Below are positions 22,101 to 37,100 of a stretch of DNA of 64,000 nt, piece by piece. Made by a program: the position numbers and the translations under genes. The stretch covers positions 12,170,030-12,234,029 of the forward strand of contig JAKZAP010000016.1 of the NCBI GenBank assembly GCA_023053575.1, in the 5' to 3' direction. Positions within the stretch are counted from its first letter, which is position 1. Every line of letters begins with the position of its first letter. The notes beneath the pieces were generated by a model, which had not been told where the DNA came from, ran no database searches, and saw only the letters and a list, made by a program, of their open reading frames with translations. Origin of the DNA: Branchinecta lynchi. Lineage: Eukaryota > Arthropoda > Branchiopoda > Anostraca > Branchinectidae.

Positions 22101-25100
22101 CGTTTAGGCAGTCGAATAGGATTCGCAGTCAGCTTGGGCAGAAGGGTACTTGTTGATACACCCAAGAACATATTAGCGACAGAACCTCCGTCTCCCTATC
22201 TCTGTAAAACGACCATGCGGAATCAAATAGACTTTTATACCCTGCCCGATTCAAACGAGCAAAGGGTACGAGCTACACGGAACATCACAATTCGTTACCT
22301 CTACAAACAGCTATACAAATATCACCTTTCGCTGAAATAAAGCTATGATTATTATTAAAGCCCCGGAGAAAATTTTTTCCAAAGTAAAGGCCGCTTGGTT
22401 GTATGGACGCGCTGCAGAGCGGGTCAGCGCGCCTCCTGCACTTTTTTCTCTAATATGCGAAACGGCGAAGAGGGAAGTATACGGGCATCAACTCGAAACG
22501 CAAATACCCTCTACAGGAGTGTTGCATGAAGCTGCCCTTACTATGGCACCGCCCACCCCCCAATTGGCCATGGTACATGATCCTGCCACCTTGGATCATG
22601 AAGCTGCCACCCCCAGGAAAATCATGCAAATTCCAAGAAAACAGCAAATTCTGTTATTTGCAAAAGGTCAAGGAACCTCTCTGACCAAACAGCTGGTCTC
22701 TAACTTCACCATGTAGCAAAATACTATTTTTAGCAAAGTGGGCAACTTCATGATCACTTGGGTGCCTATATTCTTTCGTGTTTTCCAGCTTAGCCTTGAA
22801 CAATTACAAGTAAACTATGGTACCAGCAGAAAGTGAAGGTTCTAAGCTTCCTTTCAGGATACTCTACTGAATTTTATCTCAAACTTTACTCTTTTTCCCT
22901 AAGTCATTTCCCAAAAATAGGAGTTTATGGTGGCGGCTTCACGCAGCACTCCTGTAGCTCAGCTCAGTTCTGTCAGGCTATCCATAGCCACTGTATGGGA
23001 CCAGAAACGGAGGTTGTTTCGGCTTATTTGTCCTTGAAACAGACGTGCCAGGCTACAATAAAATGGTCATAGCTGCGCTAAAGGGATAAGTTAGCTAAGA
23101 TTTGTCTAGCAAAAATTCGGCCCTTTAAAAGAAAGGGTATACTCTTCTGGCTCACGCTAGACAAAGTTAACCTGCTCAGATGACTTATATACGTCAGCTT
23201 GGGTTGAAGGACTACATTGTAAAAAGTTTTTCCGTATGGAGATTAAAGTTAACTGCAGTATTTTCTACTCGGATTATTCTTATCTCTACGCAGGTAAAAA
23301 TCCGAAATAGAGATAAGATGAATCCTAGTAGCAAATACTGCAGTAAACTTTAATCTTTATACTGAGAAAGTTTTTACAGTGTGTACGCAAGCCAGTTATT
23401 CACCAAGCCCACAAAGGCCCGTTTTCTATGGTAGCAGGGACCCATAAATTTCCTGTAATGTTTCCTTACAGGGGGCCAGTCATTTCCTATGCTTCTATGT
23501 TGCCCGAGCCTCAGCTAGTTTCCAAAAATTCCGCTTGCGTCGAATCGGCGTTCTTGTCAGATAGAAAAAATTTGTTCCCACAAGTTTCAAAGAACACAGA
23601 AGCCATTGGCAAATCGGTTTTTTTTATACGCAGGAAATAAAATCCTGCAAACATTTTTCGGGCAAAACAGTGAAGAAATCGAATCCTGCATGCTTTTGTT
23701 GCGCCTCACTAATCCAGAAGAAATAATTTTTTAATGTTTTTGTTGCGCATTGGTCGAATCGTTGGCACATCGGGTTCTTCTTATACGCAAGAAAGAAAAT
23801 CCTGCAAGAAATCGAATTCTGCATGCTTTTGTCGTGCCTCGGTAATCCAGAAGAAATAATTTTGTATGCTTTTGTTGGGCATCAAACTTTTTCGGGCGCA
23901 CCCGGGAAGTTCAAGTCTTATCAGTCCAAGGCGTTAATTTTACACGTAAGAAATCAATTTCTGTACAGTCTAGTCGAGCAAAACATAGACAAAATCAAAT
24001 GCTCGATGGGCATGTCAGACGTCGGCACATCAGGGTTTTTTTCCACATAAAAAATCAAATTCTGTACATTTTTTATCGGGTGCATGCCGAAAGACCACAA
24101 GACAACTTATCACACATTGGGCTGCATCTTTGACACAACACAACTCTTCATTCATGCACAAAAATGATTATATACCAATAATACCTTTCTGTATGAGCCA
24201 TCTTCACTCTGGACTATTCAGCATGCCACCAGGTACCTAAGCTAGGACAAAAGATCCAAAGACACTCTTCCATTCCAGAGAAATAATATTCCCTAGTTCA
24301 GCACAATAGCTGTGACAAATTTTTTCTATCTGGATAGTAGGGTATTTTTTATCCCCGTTGGTACTTCTCGAACTATCCGATGCTCGGTCAAGAGCGCATC
24401 AAAAATCTCTTAATGACTGGCCCCCTGTAAGGAAACATTACAGGAAATTTATGGGTCCCTGATGGTAGTGGTATGCTTGTATGAACGTCGCGTAAGAGTG
24501 AATGGTCGTCGAAGAAAAAAACTAAAACCCAAACCAGGCATGTTTTACTATAAACTTCTTGCCAAAAACGCGTTTTCCACTCACATTTTTTTGTTATCAC
24601 TTTCTGAATATTTTGCTGTTGGTGACTACACTGCCACCTGGTTTTCCTTTTGCCAGGAGGAACGCACCTTCAGCCAAAAAGATGGCAGTTCGAACCAACA
24701 GACGCCTCAAACCACATCTAGAAATTCAAAGTAAAATAAAAATTCTTACTCAAAGCTTATGCCAGGATACGCCTGCAATAGTTGGCCATTAGCTGATATC
24801 AAGTTTGTAATTTTCCCTCTCCGTTTCACTATTTTGCAAGCAAATAACAAAGCCATGGTAGTGAAACAGTTAGAGAAGTGTTCAGATAAGCATACCTCTA
24901 CTGTATATTAAAAAAAAAAAATTCTTGCAAGCTTTTACGACCAGTGTCGTAAAGCGATTTTTTTTCGCAGTCCTCTAAAGGAGGGGTATCCAACCTCGAG
25001 TTTACATAACCTCGAACTTGGTCTGAAAATGTTACTGCACAAACTTTTATGCAGTTCTAAAGCCATCTTAGATCATTCATGGGGTATTTCTTCACAGTTT

Positions 25101-28100
25101 GGACCTTGTTAGGACTGCACTGATCTTTCCTCTTAATCTTTTTAGGTCAAGTTCCAGGTTGTAAAAATTCGAGATTGGATACCCCTCCTGTATGCATTAA
25201 TAAGGTTTTGCCTTACCATCAATACAGCGAAGAACTCTCGCATCCTGTCAACCAGAGACTTCTCAAACAGCCTCCCACACCTCTGCGCTTCCTCTGGCGT
25301 GAGGAAAGCTATAAACTCATTACACAGCTCATCATGACCTGTCAACACCTCCAAAACCATCTTATAAAGCTCCAGGGCGCCCTGGCTTTCTTCGAATGAG
25401 TGAAGAAGTGCCAAGAACTGGTTGTAGGTCTCTTCGGACGTTGTGCTTTGCACCCGCTCGATGTACGCGTGAGCGAACGTTAGGGCGTCAGGACGTGCGT
25501 TGAGGGACGCGAGGACGTGTTCTGGATCGGCGGGCTTCTGCTGGCGCTTCTTCTTTGATTTTTTTAGTTCTTGTTCCTAAAAAAGAAACACGTTTTCAAA
25601 TGAATGAATAGTTTTTTTTTTATTAATATCGAAATCGCGGACACGCCAAGTACATATCGTAGCCTACTCGTCAAACTACAGTAACGTAAAATTAATAAAA
25701 AAAATCATCAAACTAATCAAAAAACAAGGTACGCTACTTACTTTAGTACTATTTTTTTGTAGCAGTATTTTATGTCACTGAATGAATCAGCCGATTTAGG
25801 CATAGTTTTGTTTTATGTATTACATTTTGTACTCCTTAGTTTTGAGGGAAATAAATGAATAGATAAATAAATAAATATATATAACGAATCGATTATAATG
25901 AAGTGTAAACCCTAAAGCTTCTTGGGATAAAACTATCTATATCGTCACGACCTACCCCCCCCCCCCCTTGGATGTACGGATAAAGAATAAATGAGGTTAA
26001 CGGAACAAGGGGCTGCTCAGTCGAGTAGCAAGGTATGCAAGGGTCTGCATCTTCTCGTACTCCTAAATTTTCAGTGAGTACCCCCTCGGAACGGAAAACT
26101 GAGGAAGATTTATGGAGATAGAGGAAGATTTGATAACTTTCTATTGAGTGAGGCCCATTTGCGAGAACAGCAGGAAACCCTTTCAGTTTCTGTTTTCATC
26201 ATCCGCGAAGTCTGCCATTTCCCCTTAAAGGGCCCTCTTGCTAACTCTACCTTCTTTATTATCCCTCGCTCCCTTTTGGAATTATAAGCTTCTGAAATCA
26301 AAACTTTTCGCCCTTTTTTTATTATTTTGTACTCGCGCCTTTTTAGCGCTTTATTATTATTTTATATCTATTTTAATTTATTATTTATTTAGGCCACTAG
26401 CCGAGTTTTGCCCGTTATTCAAAACGCCGAAAGCGAGGCCGAAAGTTTCCAGGTCCGCCGACGACTCTTTCACACATAAGAATATGAGAAGCTTGAAAGT
26501 AATGTTTTCATTTTGGAAGACACGGCAGACAATCAGGTCTTTCTTCTGTTTTATCCTTTTGCTTTGCTTGATTTTCCCACTTGCGTTCGTGTTCAAATAT
26601 TTTGCTTCCGTCCGTCGTGTCTGAGAGCTCGAAGTCAGTAGTGCCGAGAGTCGCCAACAAGAAAATCTGTAATATCGTGTGGAAAATAATGGTGTTTTCG
26701 GAAACAAGGTCATTCTATTAAGAGTTGTACTTTAATTCAAATTCGCATGTTTCGTAATTACGTACTTGTTTGAAACTCTTGGGACCTATTGGCCTCCACG
26801 AAACACAGCGAGACAGCGCCGACAATCTCATGCGCGAAAAACTCAGTATAAACGTACTTCCAGACTCGCGAAAATCTCTACGTTTTACACACTCCCCGGC
26901 AATTAGGCGATTTATCTTTCAACGTTTCTAAATATGTTGATTTTATTATTTGAAAACTTGGCGACGGGTGCCGGCACGGGGTACTTGGTATACACCAAAG
27001 TCTACAGTGTCCAATCCCTCATAAGCTTTTCGCTGGGTCAAGTAAACGAAGATGAAGAGAGGGGATCCATCATCCATCGCACACCAATCAGACTAGAATA
27101 GCCTACTCAACCGGAAAGTGGGATGTCAAATCCGTCAAGAATGCAGTAGAAATATCCAATAAGGCTAATAAACATTGGCATCCAGAACAATATTGAAAAG
27201 TAAATTTTTTCCTGGTTTTATTTTGCTAAACTGCTTAGGCATGTACAGAAAATTATTACTCTGTTCTGGGTGTATCCCTTTAAGTTGCCGGTCATCGGTT
27301 CCTGTATCACCCCTAAAACACTGTTGCGTGTTCTCAGACGTAGTAATTGTCCACACAAAGCTTTAAAACCATAGAAGCGAATGGAACCTTAACTTTGTCC
27401 CTTGTTGCTTCCAGCATTTTTATTTACTCGCAACCGACAGAAAATCACATTGAACAAAAAGTTTCCTTCGAACCGGATTTGAACCAGTGACCTATGGATT
27501 TCAGTTAGCCTCTACAGTCCACCGCTCTACCAACTGAGCTATCGAAGGATGTCTTTACGTCACGTAAATCAGAGTGCACCAGTTACTGACTAATCCTATC
27601 CTATAGTGCTTTTGATTGCCGAAAACGACTCGGCTATTCAGATTTTCGAAGTGTTTGCCTGTTGTCCACAATTTGCACACAAGTCTGAGTATTTCAGCAC
27701 AAAACAGGATTTTTATTTCATAAGTTATGCCTGCGGCGCACAAGGTGCATTTACACAAGCGCAAAATCCGAGCACAACAAGACCAAGGTTTCGATAGGAT
27801 CCCAAAAATTTGATATCTGGTCTAGACAATTGCGTCTTGTCGATAGGCATATCCGGGAAATGTAATTCTTTTATTTTTACCTATTAACATTCGTACTATT
27901 AAATATAGAAACAGATTAATGCCGATGGCTTTTCACCTGAGAAAGCGAAGTTCAGCTATGGATTCAGCATGTGTTTCTTCCCCTATACGTCATATCTACT
28001 TTCACGAAACTGATCGAAACTTCCTGCCTTACCTCGTGCCTTACTTTTGCCAAATATCCGGTTCCGGCCCGATTCCGAATGTACTACTTGTCCAGCAAAA

Positions 28101-31100
28101 AACTAAAGCTAAAAACAAATTCAGGATATCTACTTATACCTATATCGAACTTCTGATCAACTTCAGATAAACTGTAACTTTTAACAAATTTCAGGTTTTT
28201 GGCCGGGTTCTGGGCGAACTATTTGTCTGGCGAAAAAATAATTTTCATATAAGGTTTCAGCATGCCTCCTTATCCCTACATCGAATTCAGATAGAAATGT
28301 TTAAGATTTTCGGCCGAATTCCTGGCGGACTATATGTCCGGGTAGAAAATGATTGTCATGTACGGATTCACCATGTCCTCATACCCCAAAATCAAACATT
28401 CAATCAACTTCACACAAAAACCATTTCCACAAATTTCCCGGTTTTTGCCGGCGGGTGATCTACTTGTCCGGCGAGAAAATAACTTTCATATTCCGATTCA
28501 GCATGTCTGCTTACCCACAAATCGACTATTTCATTAGCTTTAAAAAAATATTTGTTGTTTCCCTTAATTTCAAACCCCTCCCCCTCCCCTAAATATAGGG
28601 CTAGAGGACCCGTTTTCGAACTTGCCCTGTACTTTGACCCAAAGAGTTCTCATGCCAAATTTGATCAAAATATCTCAACCCAACCGAGAGTTATCGTGCT
28701 AACAGGCGGACGGACGGATAACTTTTTTACGAAGTCATAGGCATCCATCCACTTAAGTTTTGGGATCCCAAAAAGAATGGATCGAATAATTATGGGAAGT
28801 TTACCGGAACGACGGGTCATCCAAAAGAAACAAAAAAACAAGGTGAAATCGAGATACCTGGGTCGATTCCGGATCAGAAAGGGATCCAAAATCCGTAAAA
28901 AAAATAACTGAAAACCACCAAATCCCCGACTCTGCACGCAGCCTTGGCATTATTACACCCTACAAATTCGGTTAGTTTTGTGTGAAACAACTGAGCTGCA
29001 ACACAATCCGCCCGGAAAAAAAAAATCCTTCGAACCGGATTTGAACCAGTGACCTATGGATTTCAGTTATTCCTCTACAGTCCACCGCTCTACCAACTGA
29101 GCTATCGAAGGATATCTGTTTTCCCGTATAAACCAATTTATGGTCTATATAAATAATGAACAGCTCCAGGCAAAGGTGTGGCCCATCAAATATTCAAAAC
29201 GACACAGTAAATCGCAATGTTTATAACTTGAACCTTTAGATGGCAACACGGGTAGTTCTAGGGCAAAGGAGGTAGATGGCGTAAGCTCAGTTGCATTGAT
29301 CTCAACTTTAGCAAATACTTTAGCACAATTACTCATGCTACAGCGAAAGCCTTCAGCTTCTCGGCATCGAAAAGTTATCTGAAAGAAGACATAATCTTCT
29401 CCGACCTTCTCATGCGTTCTGAACATCAGTTCGAATTCTGGACACCGCAGGATCCTTCTTTTGATTCGTTCCTTATTAATTGTACCCCATTTTTATCTAC
29501 ACAGGCGACAATCGTGCGAATTTCAAGAAATACTAACACATTTGGTTTGAGCAAAAGGTCATTCGCAATAATAATAATTCCAGCAAGATCGTCATTTCAG
29601 CTTTGCTGAATCTATTCTGAACTTGGTTTTCTCATCTGATTAGTTGTTTGGCCGAATTTGTCAAAAACTCCAAAACGGTATAATTTTTTTTTACATTTCA
29701 GCGATTATGGATAAATAGTAACATGCTGAAGAGTCTGGCGAAAACTGGAAATCTACATGACCCGATTATCTCGATCAATAAGTCTAATAAATATTCGTTT
29801 TTTTTGGATCCCACCGAAACCTTCGGTCAATATTTTTTCTGGCAAACTTCAACTACTTTCCAAAGAAACTCGAACTCTACCCAAAATCCGAAGGCGCAAG
29901 CCCGAGCTAGATGAGGCTCCCTTCTGTCAAACTGAGATTTTTTTTTTAAACATTTGCGGTATTTCTGGGATCCAAATATAAGTAAGGGCTAACCATGATA
30001 CCATAGATCCGTCAGACAGTCTCTGACCACGATAGGTCCCGAACGGTGAGATACTTTGACGGAGGTGGTGCTTTGACTCTTGTGTCACCACGAGTGAGGT
30101 CTAGTTAGTAGATAGGCCGATATCTCAGTATTTAAGATAGTGGATAGGGGCTTAAGTCATGGACGGAAAAGTATTTCTGTCAACACGATTAGAAACTCAG
30201 AATTGGGTAAAAGACGTGAATGAGTCAGGAAATGTATTAGTTTTTGCCCCGGATGAATAGTTCGTCAACTTAGGCCGGACTCCATAAGTTTCCAGATGAA
30301 GAATTTGGTTGGGATCCGGTAACCCGGATATTTGAATATCGACAAAAAAGGAATCTAACAGAGGTTGAAATATGGGAAAAGAAATCTTGATCCAGGATAC
30401 GATATTCGTTTTCCGCTCGGATGGTTAATTCGTCAGGAATCCGGAAAAATGGAAAGTCAGGACCAAAAACTTCTGCCTACAACACGAAAATAACTGAATT
30501 TGCTATTATTTTTTACCAAATTAAACAGGGAATTTAGCGTTTTTCTCATACTGACAAGCTCAAAACATACAACTGTCATTCTGACAAGCACGTAACAGAC
30601 AAGAGTATAATTCTCTGACGCATGGGAGGGGATAAGCCAACACACCATGTCGAACCACCTTTGCCCGCACTTCATACATTTTTAGCCCGATTTCACCTCT
30701 GGTATCTGGAATATCTGGAAAAAAGCCAGTGAAGCCGGCCTTTTAGGGAATATCTTTGAATCGAATATTGCAAGGTACACAACGACCAGTTGCCGTGATT
30801 TTCTTAAAATTGTGTGGGGGTGGAGCTGAAACTCGCAGTATGGTAGCCTACGCCCCCCCCCACCCCGCCCAATACACCACGATCGGCTCCAAAAAAACTT
30901 TTACTCCGATATTGAATGAAGTGCGACGAATTGGCGAAAACTAATCATTTCCTCCCTCGGGCTTCTGGCAGCGCGGTGGAGGAGGGGTGAAAAAAATTCC
31001 TTCGAACCGGATTTGAACCAGTGACCTATGGATTTCAGTTATTCCTCTACAGTCCACCGCTCTACCAACTGAGCTATCGAAGGATGCCTTTTCATCCGTA

Positions 31101-34100
31101 TACATTGTTTTACTCAACGTTCTATCAAGAACAAATAACGAGTAAGAACAATGGTCTCTCGTCCATGCACCGACTAAAAATGTTCCGACATCAATGAGCG
31201 GAGGTGGACCCATTTCTTGGTCGCCCGTGTATACTCGTTGGTCTCCGACTCTCTGCCGTTACACACTTGAAGTCATTTACGAAGAAAACAACGTAGCCAC
31301 TAGCGAGGCGGATGTTCTGGCCTGTTCACACGGGAAGGAAACAGCGTTGATTTTGTTTGAGTAGACGCTGGCGTCGGATTAGTGAATAGGGTGTGTTTAG
31401 GGTGTGTTTCGGCGCCAACCGATGTTCAGCGGAAACCGGTAACCGGTTGTCGCGAAAACAGTTTTTTATCGTAACCAAAAATCGGTTCTCCCAAAACATT
31501 GGAAATGACGCGAAAACATGTTTCAAATTTGAAGACGATGACGTGATGAAGAAAGATATTTGATAATAAAGATGGAGGAAGAATTTGTAGCTGCAACTGG
31601 GTCTATATCAGCAGCTGACTGGGTTTTGTGTGCGGCTGTATCTGTCACGATAATACAAAATCATAGTAATAATAGCAAAAGAAAAAATTAAAGGTGAAAC
31701 TGAAAAATTAAAAACTGGAAATTGTAATTAAAAATTAAAATTAAGACTAAAAATTAAAAATTTAAATTAAACATTCCTTCAGCTCAAGCTGAGTGCGATC
31801 ATATTTGACAGTGAGAAACGGATACGTCAGCTGAATTTTATCAGAGCTATATTTCGGCCCTTCTTGGCAAGGGTCCTGTTCAGGGTCAAAGCCACTCAAG
31901 TTGGAAAAAGGATAATTACGATCAGACTCGCAGTCAGCTTGGGCTGAAGGAATATTTACTTTTAATTTTTTATTTTTAAGTTTAATTTTTAGTTTTTAGT
32001 TTTATTTTTAGTTTTAATTTTTATTTTTATATTACAATTTTCAGTTTTATTTTTTTTTTTTTTTCTATTATTTTTTATTATTATTACAAATTAAAAACTG
32101 AAAATTTTAAATCAAAATTAAAATTAAACTTGAAACTAAAAATTAAAAATAAAATTAAACTTAAAAATTAAAAGTTAAAAATTAAAATTTAAAATTAAAA
32201 TTTAAAATTAAAATTAAAAACTAAAATTAAATATAAAATTCAAATTAAGAATCAATAAAATATTCAATTATATTTTGGACTATGTAAGTTCTTATTTTAA
32301 CTTTAGAACATTTTTCTATTTGCTGTTCCGCCTTTGTTTTTATTTTCTAGTTGATGACGGTGAAGCTGAATCAGAACCAAGAATCGTGAACGGTAACGAT
32401 AACCGTTCCAAAATTTTCTGACCGAAGATCGGAACCGATCTCCGAACCAAATTCTGGTCGACGCAAAAACACCGGTTCATCAGAACCGAAGGTCGCGAAA
32501 ACACTGGTTACTCTGAACCGAAGTACATTGGTTGGCGCCGAAACAGGCCCTTAGTGATGCGAAAAACAAAAAGCGAACTTGACGATGGTCATTCATAATC
32601 GCTTTTGTTACACCATGACCATACGTATGAAGATTGAAATCCCTTGTGACATTCCTTTTTATGTCTCTCGGGAGAACCATACAATGCAAACCGGGATTTG
32701 AAGCACACTCCCTGAAGTCATGACCCATTGAGTTTCAACATCTCTAGTATTAACTTTGTCAGACGAGTGTAAACTAAGAGTAACGTAATTAAGGCTTTCG
32801 AGGATTACTGAAATTACCGAAATGGTAGAATAGCATGGAATAGTCAAAATAATACCAGTAGGTGAGTGTATATTTTGTGTTTTTTCTTCTTTTTTTCCGA
32901 AATGTATAATTGTATACATTTCGATTTAGTGAGTTAGATTTCGATTCAGTAGTTAATTGAAAGACGAAAGTTCACCTCAACTTGGCAGCAACTTGGTCTA
33001 TCTCGTTTGTCTTTTAGTTCACTACTTACAAATAATTCGATGTCAACGGTGTATTTTCCCATTAAAGAAAGTCTTTGGTTTTCGTACTTAGGCCTTGCCA
33101 CATGGGTTCTAGTTTTTCTAGGACCCACATAGAAGTCGTAGTTTTTTTTTTAAATTCAGTTCAAAATTGTTTCTGGTTAGTTTGTCAGAGTAGAAGCCTA
33201 TTCCATCTGCGTAATATTTGTTCATTTCCACTTAGCCTATTAAACCTGAAACACGGCCTTTTTTTTTAAAGAATCTGCCTGTTTTCATCTGATATTCTCA
33301 TATGAGAGCAAATACCTGTAATGAAATTTATCTCTTCTTGTTCTGGATATTGACACCACTTAATTGAATTGACCCCGAAAAGATACAATTTACGTTACCA
33401 TATATCTTACGTTACCTGTATACGGCCTTTGGGTTTTTCAATAAGATATATATACAGTTTGTTGTACTTTTAACTAAATTTGACGCATTTGTAAAATCTG
33501 CTTTGCACCAAATGGCAGTTTCTGTATATTTTGATATTCTTAGGAATTTTCTTGTCAACCCCCGAAAGCTTGTCTGAATCAATGAGCCGGCAAACGCTGT
33601 TTCAGCGCCCGCCCAGCCCAGTGTGAACAGGGTTATCACTGCTGCCTCCATTCGATTTTTCTTCCTCAGTGGTTTACTGCGTTACACCTTCTCTGTAGAG
33701 GTAACGACTTTTGATGTCCCGGGTAAGATCCACCTCCGCTCGTTTGCGTCGGGAGTCGACTCGCCTCAGCTTGGTTGTGTGACAGATATAGGGAGACAGC
33801 AGTTCTAGCTCTTATTTGTTCTTGGTTCTATATAGGAGCTCGAGGAAGGGCGTGGCTGCTGTCATTTTAAAACCGAAAGTGACACCTAAATCGCAATCTT
33901 TTTAAATAACCCACTAAATGGCACTACGAAAGAAGAAAGAACCTAGATGGCGGGGTATCCGTTCGGCTGAGAGCTTGGTCACACTGGGCTCAAAAACCAG
34001 CCTATTCCACAAACAACTGAAAATCCCTAGGGGACGTGAGATTTTGATGGGCTTTGTGGCAGCTTGGGGATAATGAGCAGAGTGCAATTAGGGGTTCCTG

Positions 34101-37100
34101 TAACATAATTATACATGTTTTTTTTCCTAACTGATCTCCTGAATTTAAAACGACAATATTCAGAATTAGTTGTATTTTGTTCTTTTTCTTTTTTTCCACT
34201 TTTGCAACCAAAAAAGCCAGGAAATAAGCCCAGTGTGACCAAGCTCTGAACCCCATGACCCGGAAACAGACACAAGATGTAGAAGTTTAGAACATTATAG
34301 TTTTAACACAGTGACGTTCTAGGCGTTGAGATACGCCTAGCAGTCTAGGACGCCATCTTTTGCTAAAACCACAGCTGGAAAATATCCTAGTTAGTATTAC
34401 CGAAGCATTTTTAAATATTTTGCGTCGAATATCCGCCGTCGGAAAAATGGAGTGCGGTCGGAATCGGCAAGCGATAACGCCAAAACCCCTAATTTCACGC
34501 AGCAAGTAATGGTATTTCCGAAAAATAATATTGCTGGACCATTTTTATTATGAAAAATAAATTTCTAGTAAGTTCTGAGCTTTAAAGCCAGGTTTCACCT
34601 TCCAGACTGCCAGATATCTGGAAGTTCCGCACTGTCGGGCTAACCCAGTACACAAATCCTAAATTTTCAGTCACTGTGCTCCAGCGTTACGGCCGAGGGG
34701 TTGCCCATTCTCAATTTGAGTGTACAGCAAGTGCCCGGTGCGATCATTCGTCATCGGTTGCTGGTGTTGGGCGATATTAGGATTTTTAGATATACGCCTA
34801 TCGATATTTCCAATTTCGATACCTTGATATTTCTTTACCATGTTTCGCTATAGGATACGTCTGGTTTCGCCAAAATTTAAGAACAAAATTGTCGTTAAAC
34901 AGCATCTTACCTCATCTCAAAATTCGTATAAATAAGAACTGAATTACGGAAAACAAATTGCTCCAATTTCGGACATTTAAGCTGCGTTTTTTTGGATGTA
35001 GTTTCGGCGTGGTTTCGCTTAAAAGCCGTTTTATTTGTCCATTCCATTTGCTGTAGTTTCGAGCCTGAAACTACGGAGCTCAAACTGCAAACTACCTCGG
35101 CGACGTAGTTTGTTGTAGTTTGACTTTTCGGAAACAAGAACTCAATAAAACGCAAGTAAGACAAAACAAGAGCCAAACTACAAACTTTGACGAAACAAAA
35201 GTGAATCCAATAAAACGCAACTTTAATCGGACACTTAACGTTGAATTATTTACAATAATTATGAATGAGCAAATACCGTTTTCGATATCGATATTTACGT
35301 TTCGATATTCGATATTGATAACTGGTCCGATATACCGTCATCGATATCGAATATCGCTCAACACTATCTGTTGCCATGTGTTACAACATACAAATAAATA
35401 TGTTTAGAAGCGTCTGAGATGAATCGCCTAATTTATGGCCAGCACCGCTGATTTCTGTCGGGGCCGAAAATGGTGGACAACAGGTGCCGAGAAGTGGGTA
35501 ACCACTCAAGGAGGGGCTGCCCCAAGGGATGAGCACTGGCGAAGTTAACTTTTCTCTAAAATCTGTGCCTCCATGACACCCTTACAGGTTCCGGAATCTC
35601 GGGGGTCGAACACTCCGGACTTCACCTTTCTGATCCACATAGACTAGAACTGATATCTCGAGTCCCCAAGACAAATCTAGACTAGAGGGTGAAAAATGGC
35701 TCTTCGGGAATATCTTTAAGCCGAGGATTTCAAGGTACCATAGACCAGCTGGCGTGAGCGATTCAAAAATGTGGGGGTTGGGCTTGGACTAGAGGAATGG
35801 TACGGCCGGTAGCCCTTAATACGCCACACATTTCTTCTTTTCTTTTTTTTCTTTATGTACTCCGCTTTTTCCTTTTTGCAAGCGGGCAAAAATAAATATA
35901 TAATATATATACTGGCTCCCAAAAAGCATTTCCTCGACACTGAATAACGCGAGGCGAACCAGCGAAACTGAATCATTCCCTCCGTAGGAAGACAGGAAGG
36001 GGCCTATGATAGGTGGTAAAAAAAAAATTCCTTCGAACCGGATTTGAACCAGTGACCTATGGATTTCAGTTACACCTCTACAGTCCACCGCTCTACCAAC
36101 TGAGCTATCGAAGGATGTCTTATCATCCGTATTAACCAATTTATCAATTTATGACTAGATAGTAAACAGCTCCAGGAAAAGGCGTGGCTCATGACAACAT
36201 TCAAACCGCAATTCTCGCTGGCAATGGCAGTGCTTATTAACTTTGACGGATAGATGGCACGAAGGCAGAACCTACCACAAAGTAACTAGGTGGCAGAATG
36301 TTAACTAATACGAAGTCTGCACCGTAAGCGCGTAGTTTTGGAGTTGGCTTATTTTCGTTTGGTAGTTACTGATATACTAATAAGTTACTAACAAGTTCGA
36401 CTAAACTGCAAACAATGCCAAGGATGCATAAAGGTTTCAGCTCTCTTATTTTTTTTTAAAGGACCCGTCGTACTCATATTGCCAATCCAACCTACTTCCG
36501 GATTGAATTTGTTAATTCTTAAACCTGAAGACCCAAACTTTATATATTACACTCTAAACCGCTAACCAAACAACAATAATCTTGCACTTGCTACGATTCC
36601 CGATTTTCCACACGAGTTATGCTCCCGAGAAGTGTTGCGTATCATGCTACCAAAACCGGTTATCTGAACTATGCCGAGTTTTGGCTAGAAGTCAATGGGC
36701 CTGGGAAAAGGCTTAAAACAGCCAAAGCCGTAGATAATTTGTTAAAAGCAGAGCCTAGTTCTACAGTGTTCGAACAGTTTTGAAAATTGGAACATATACA
36801 AATTTTCTCCGCTCGCGCACTACGCAGTCATTGCAATACAGGTATGCTTCTCTCAACGTCGCCCAACTTCGAACGGCGCCGAAGAATATGATGAAATCCA
36901 AACGTAAGGAATACTCATGTACAATACTGACTGAGAACTATGAGTTAAATCAAGTAAAGTCAATATAAAGCCATTAACTGTTTTTGGGATCCCAAAACGT
37001 ACCTATCACATCGCAAAAGTTGTCCGTCCGTCCGTCTGTAAGCGCGATAACTCTCGAAGAGAATGAGATATTTTGATGAAACTTGGTGTTAGGATTGTCC

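Noticed and set aside
22345..22716. 123-codon frame on the + strand in a GON4L intron
   Set aside because: Low-complexity text with a short imperfect repeat (catgaagctgcc); no family resemblance, and antisense to the host gene.
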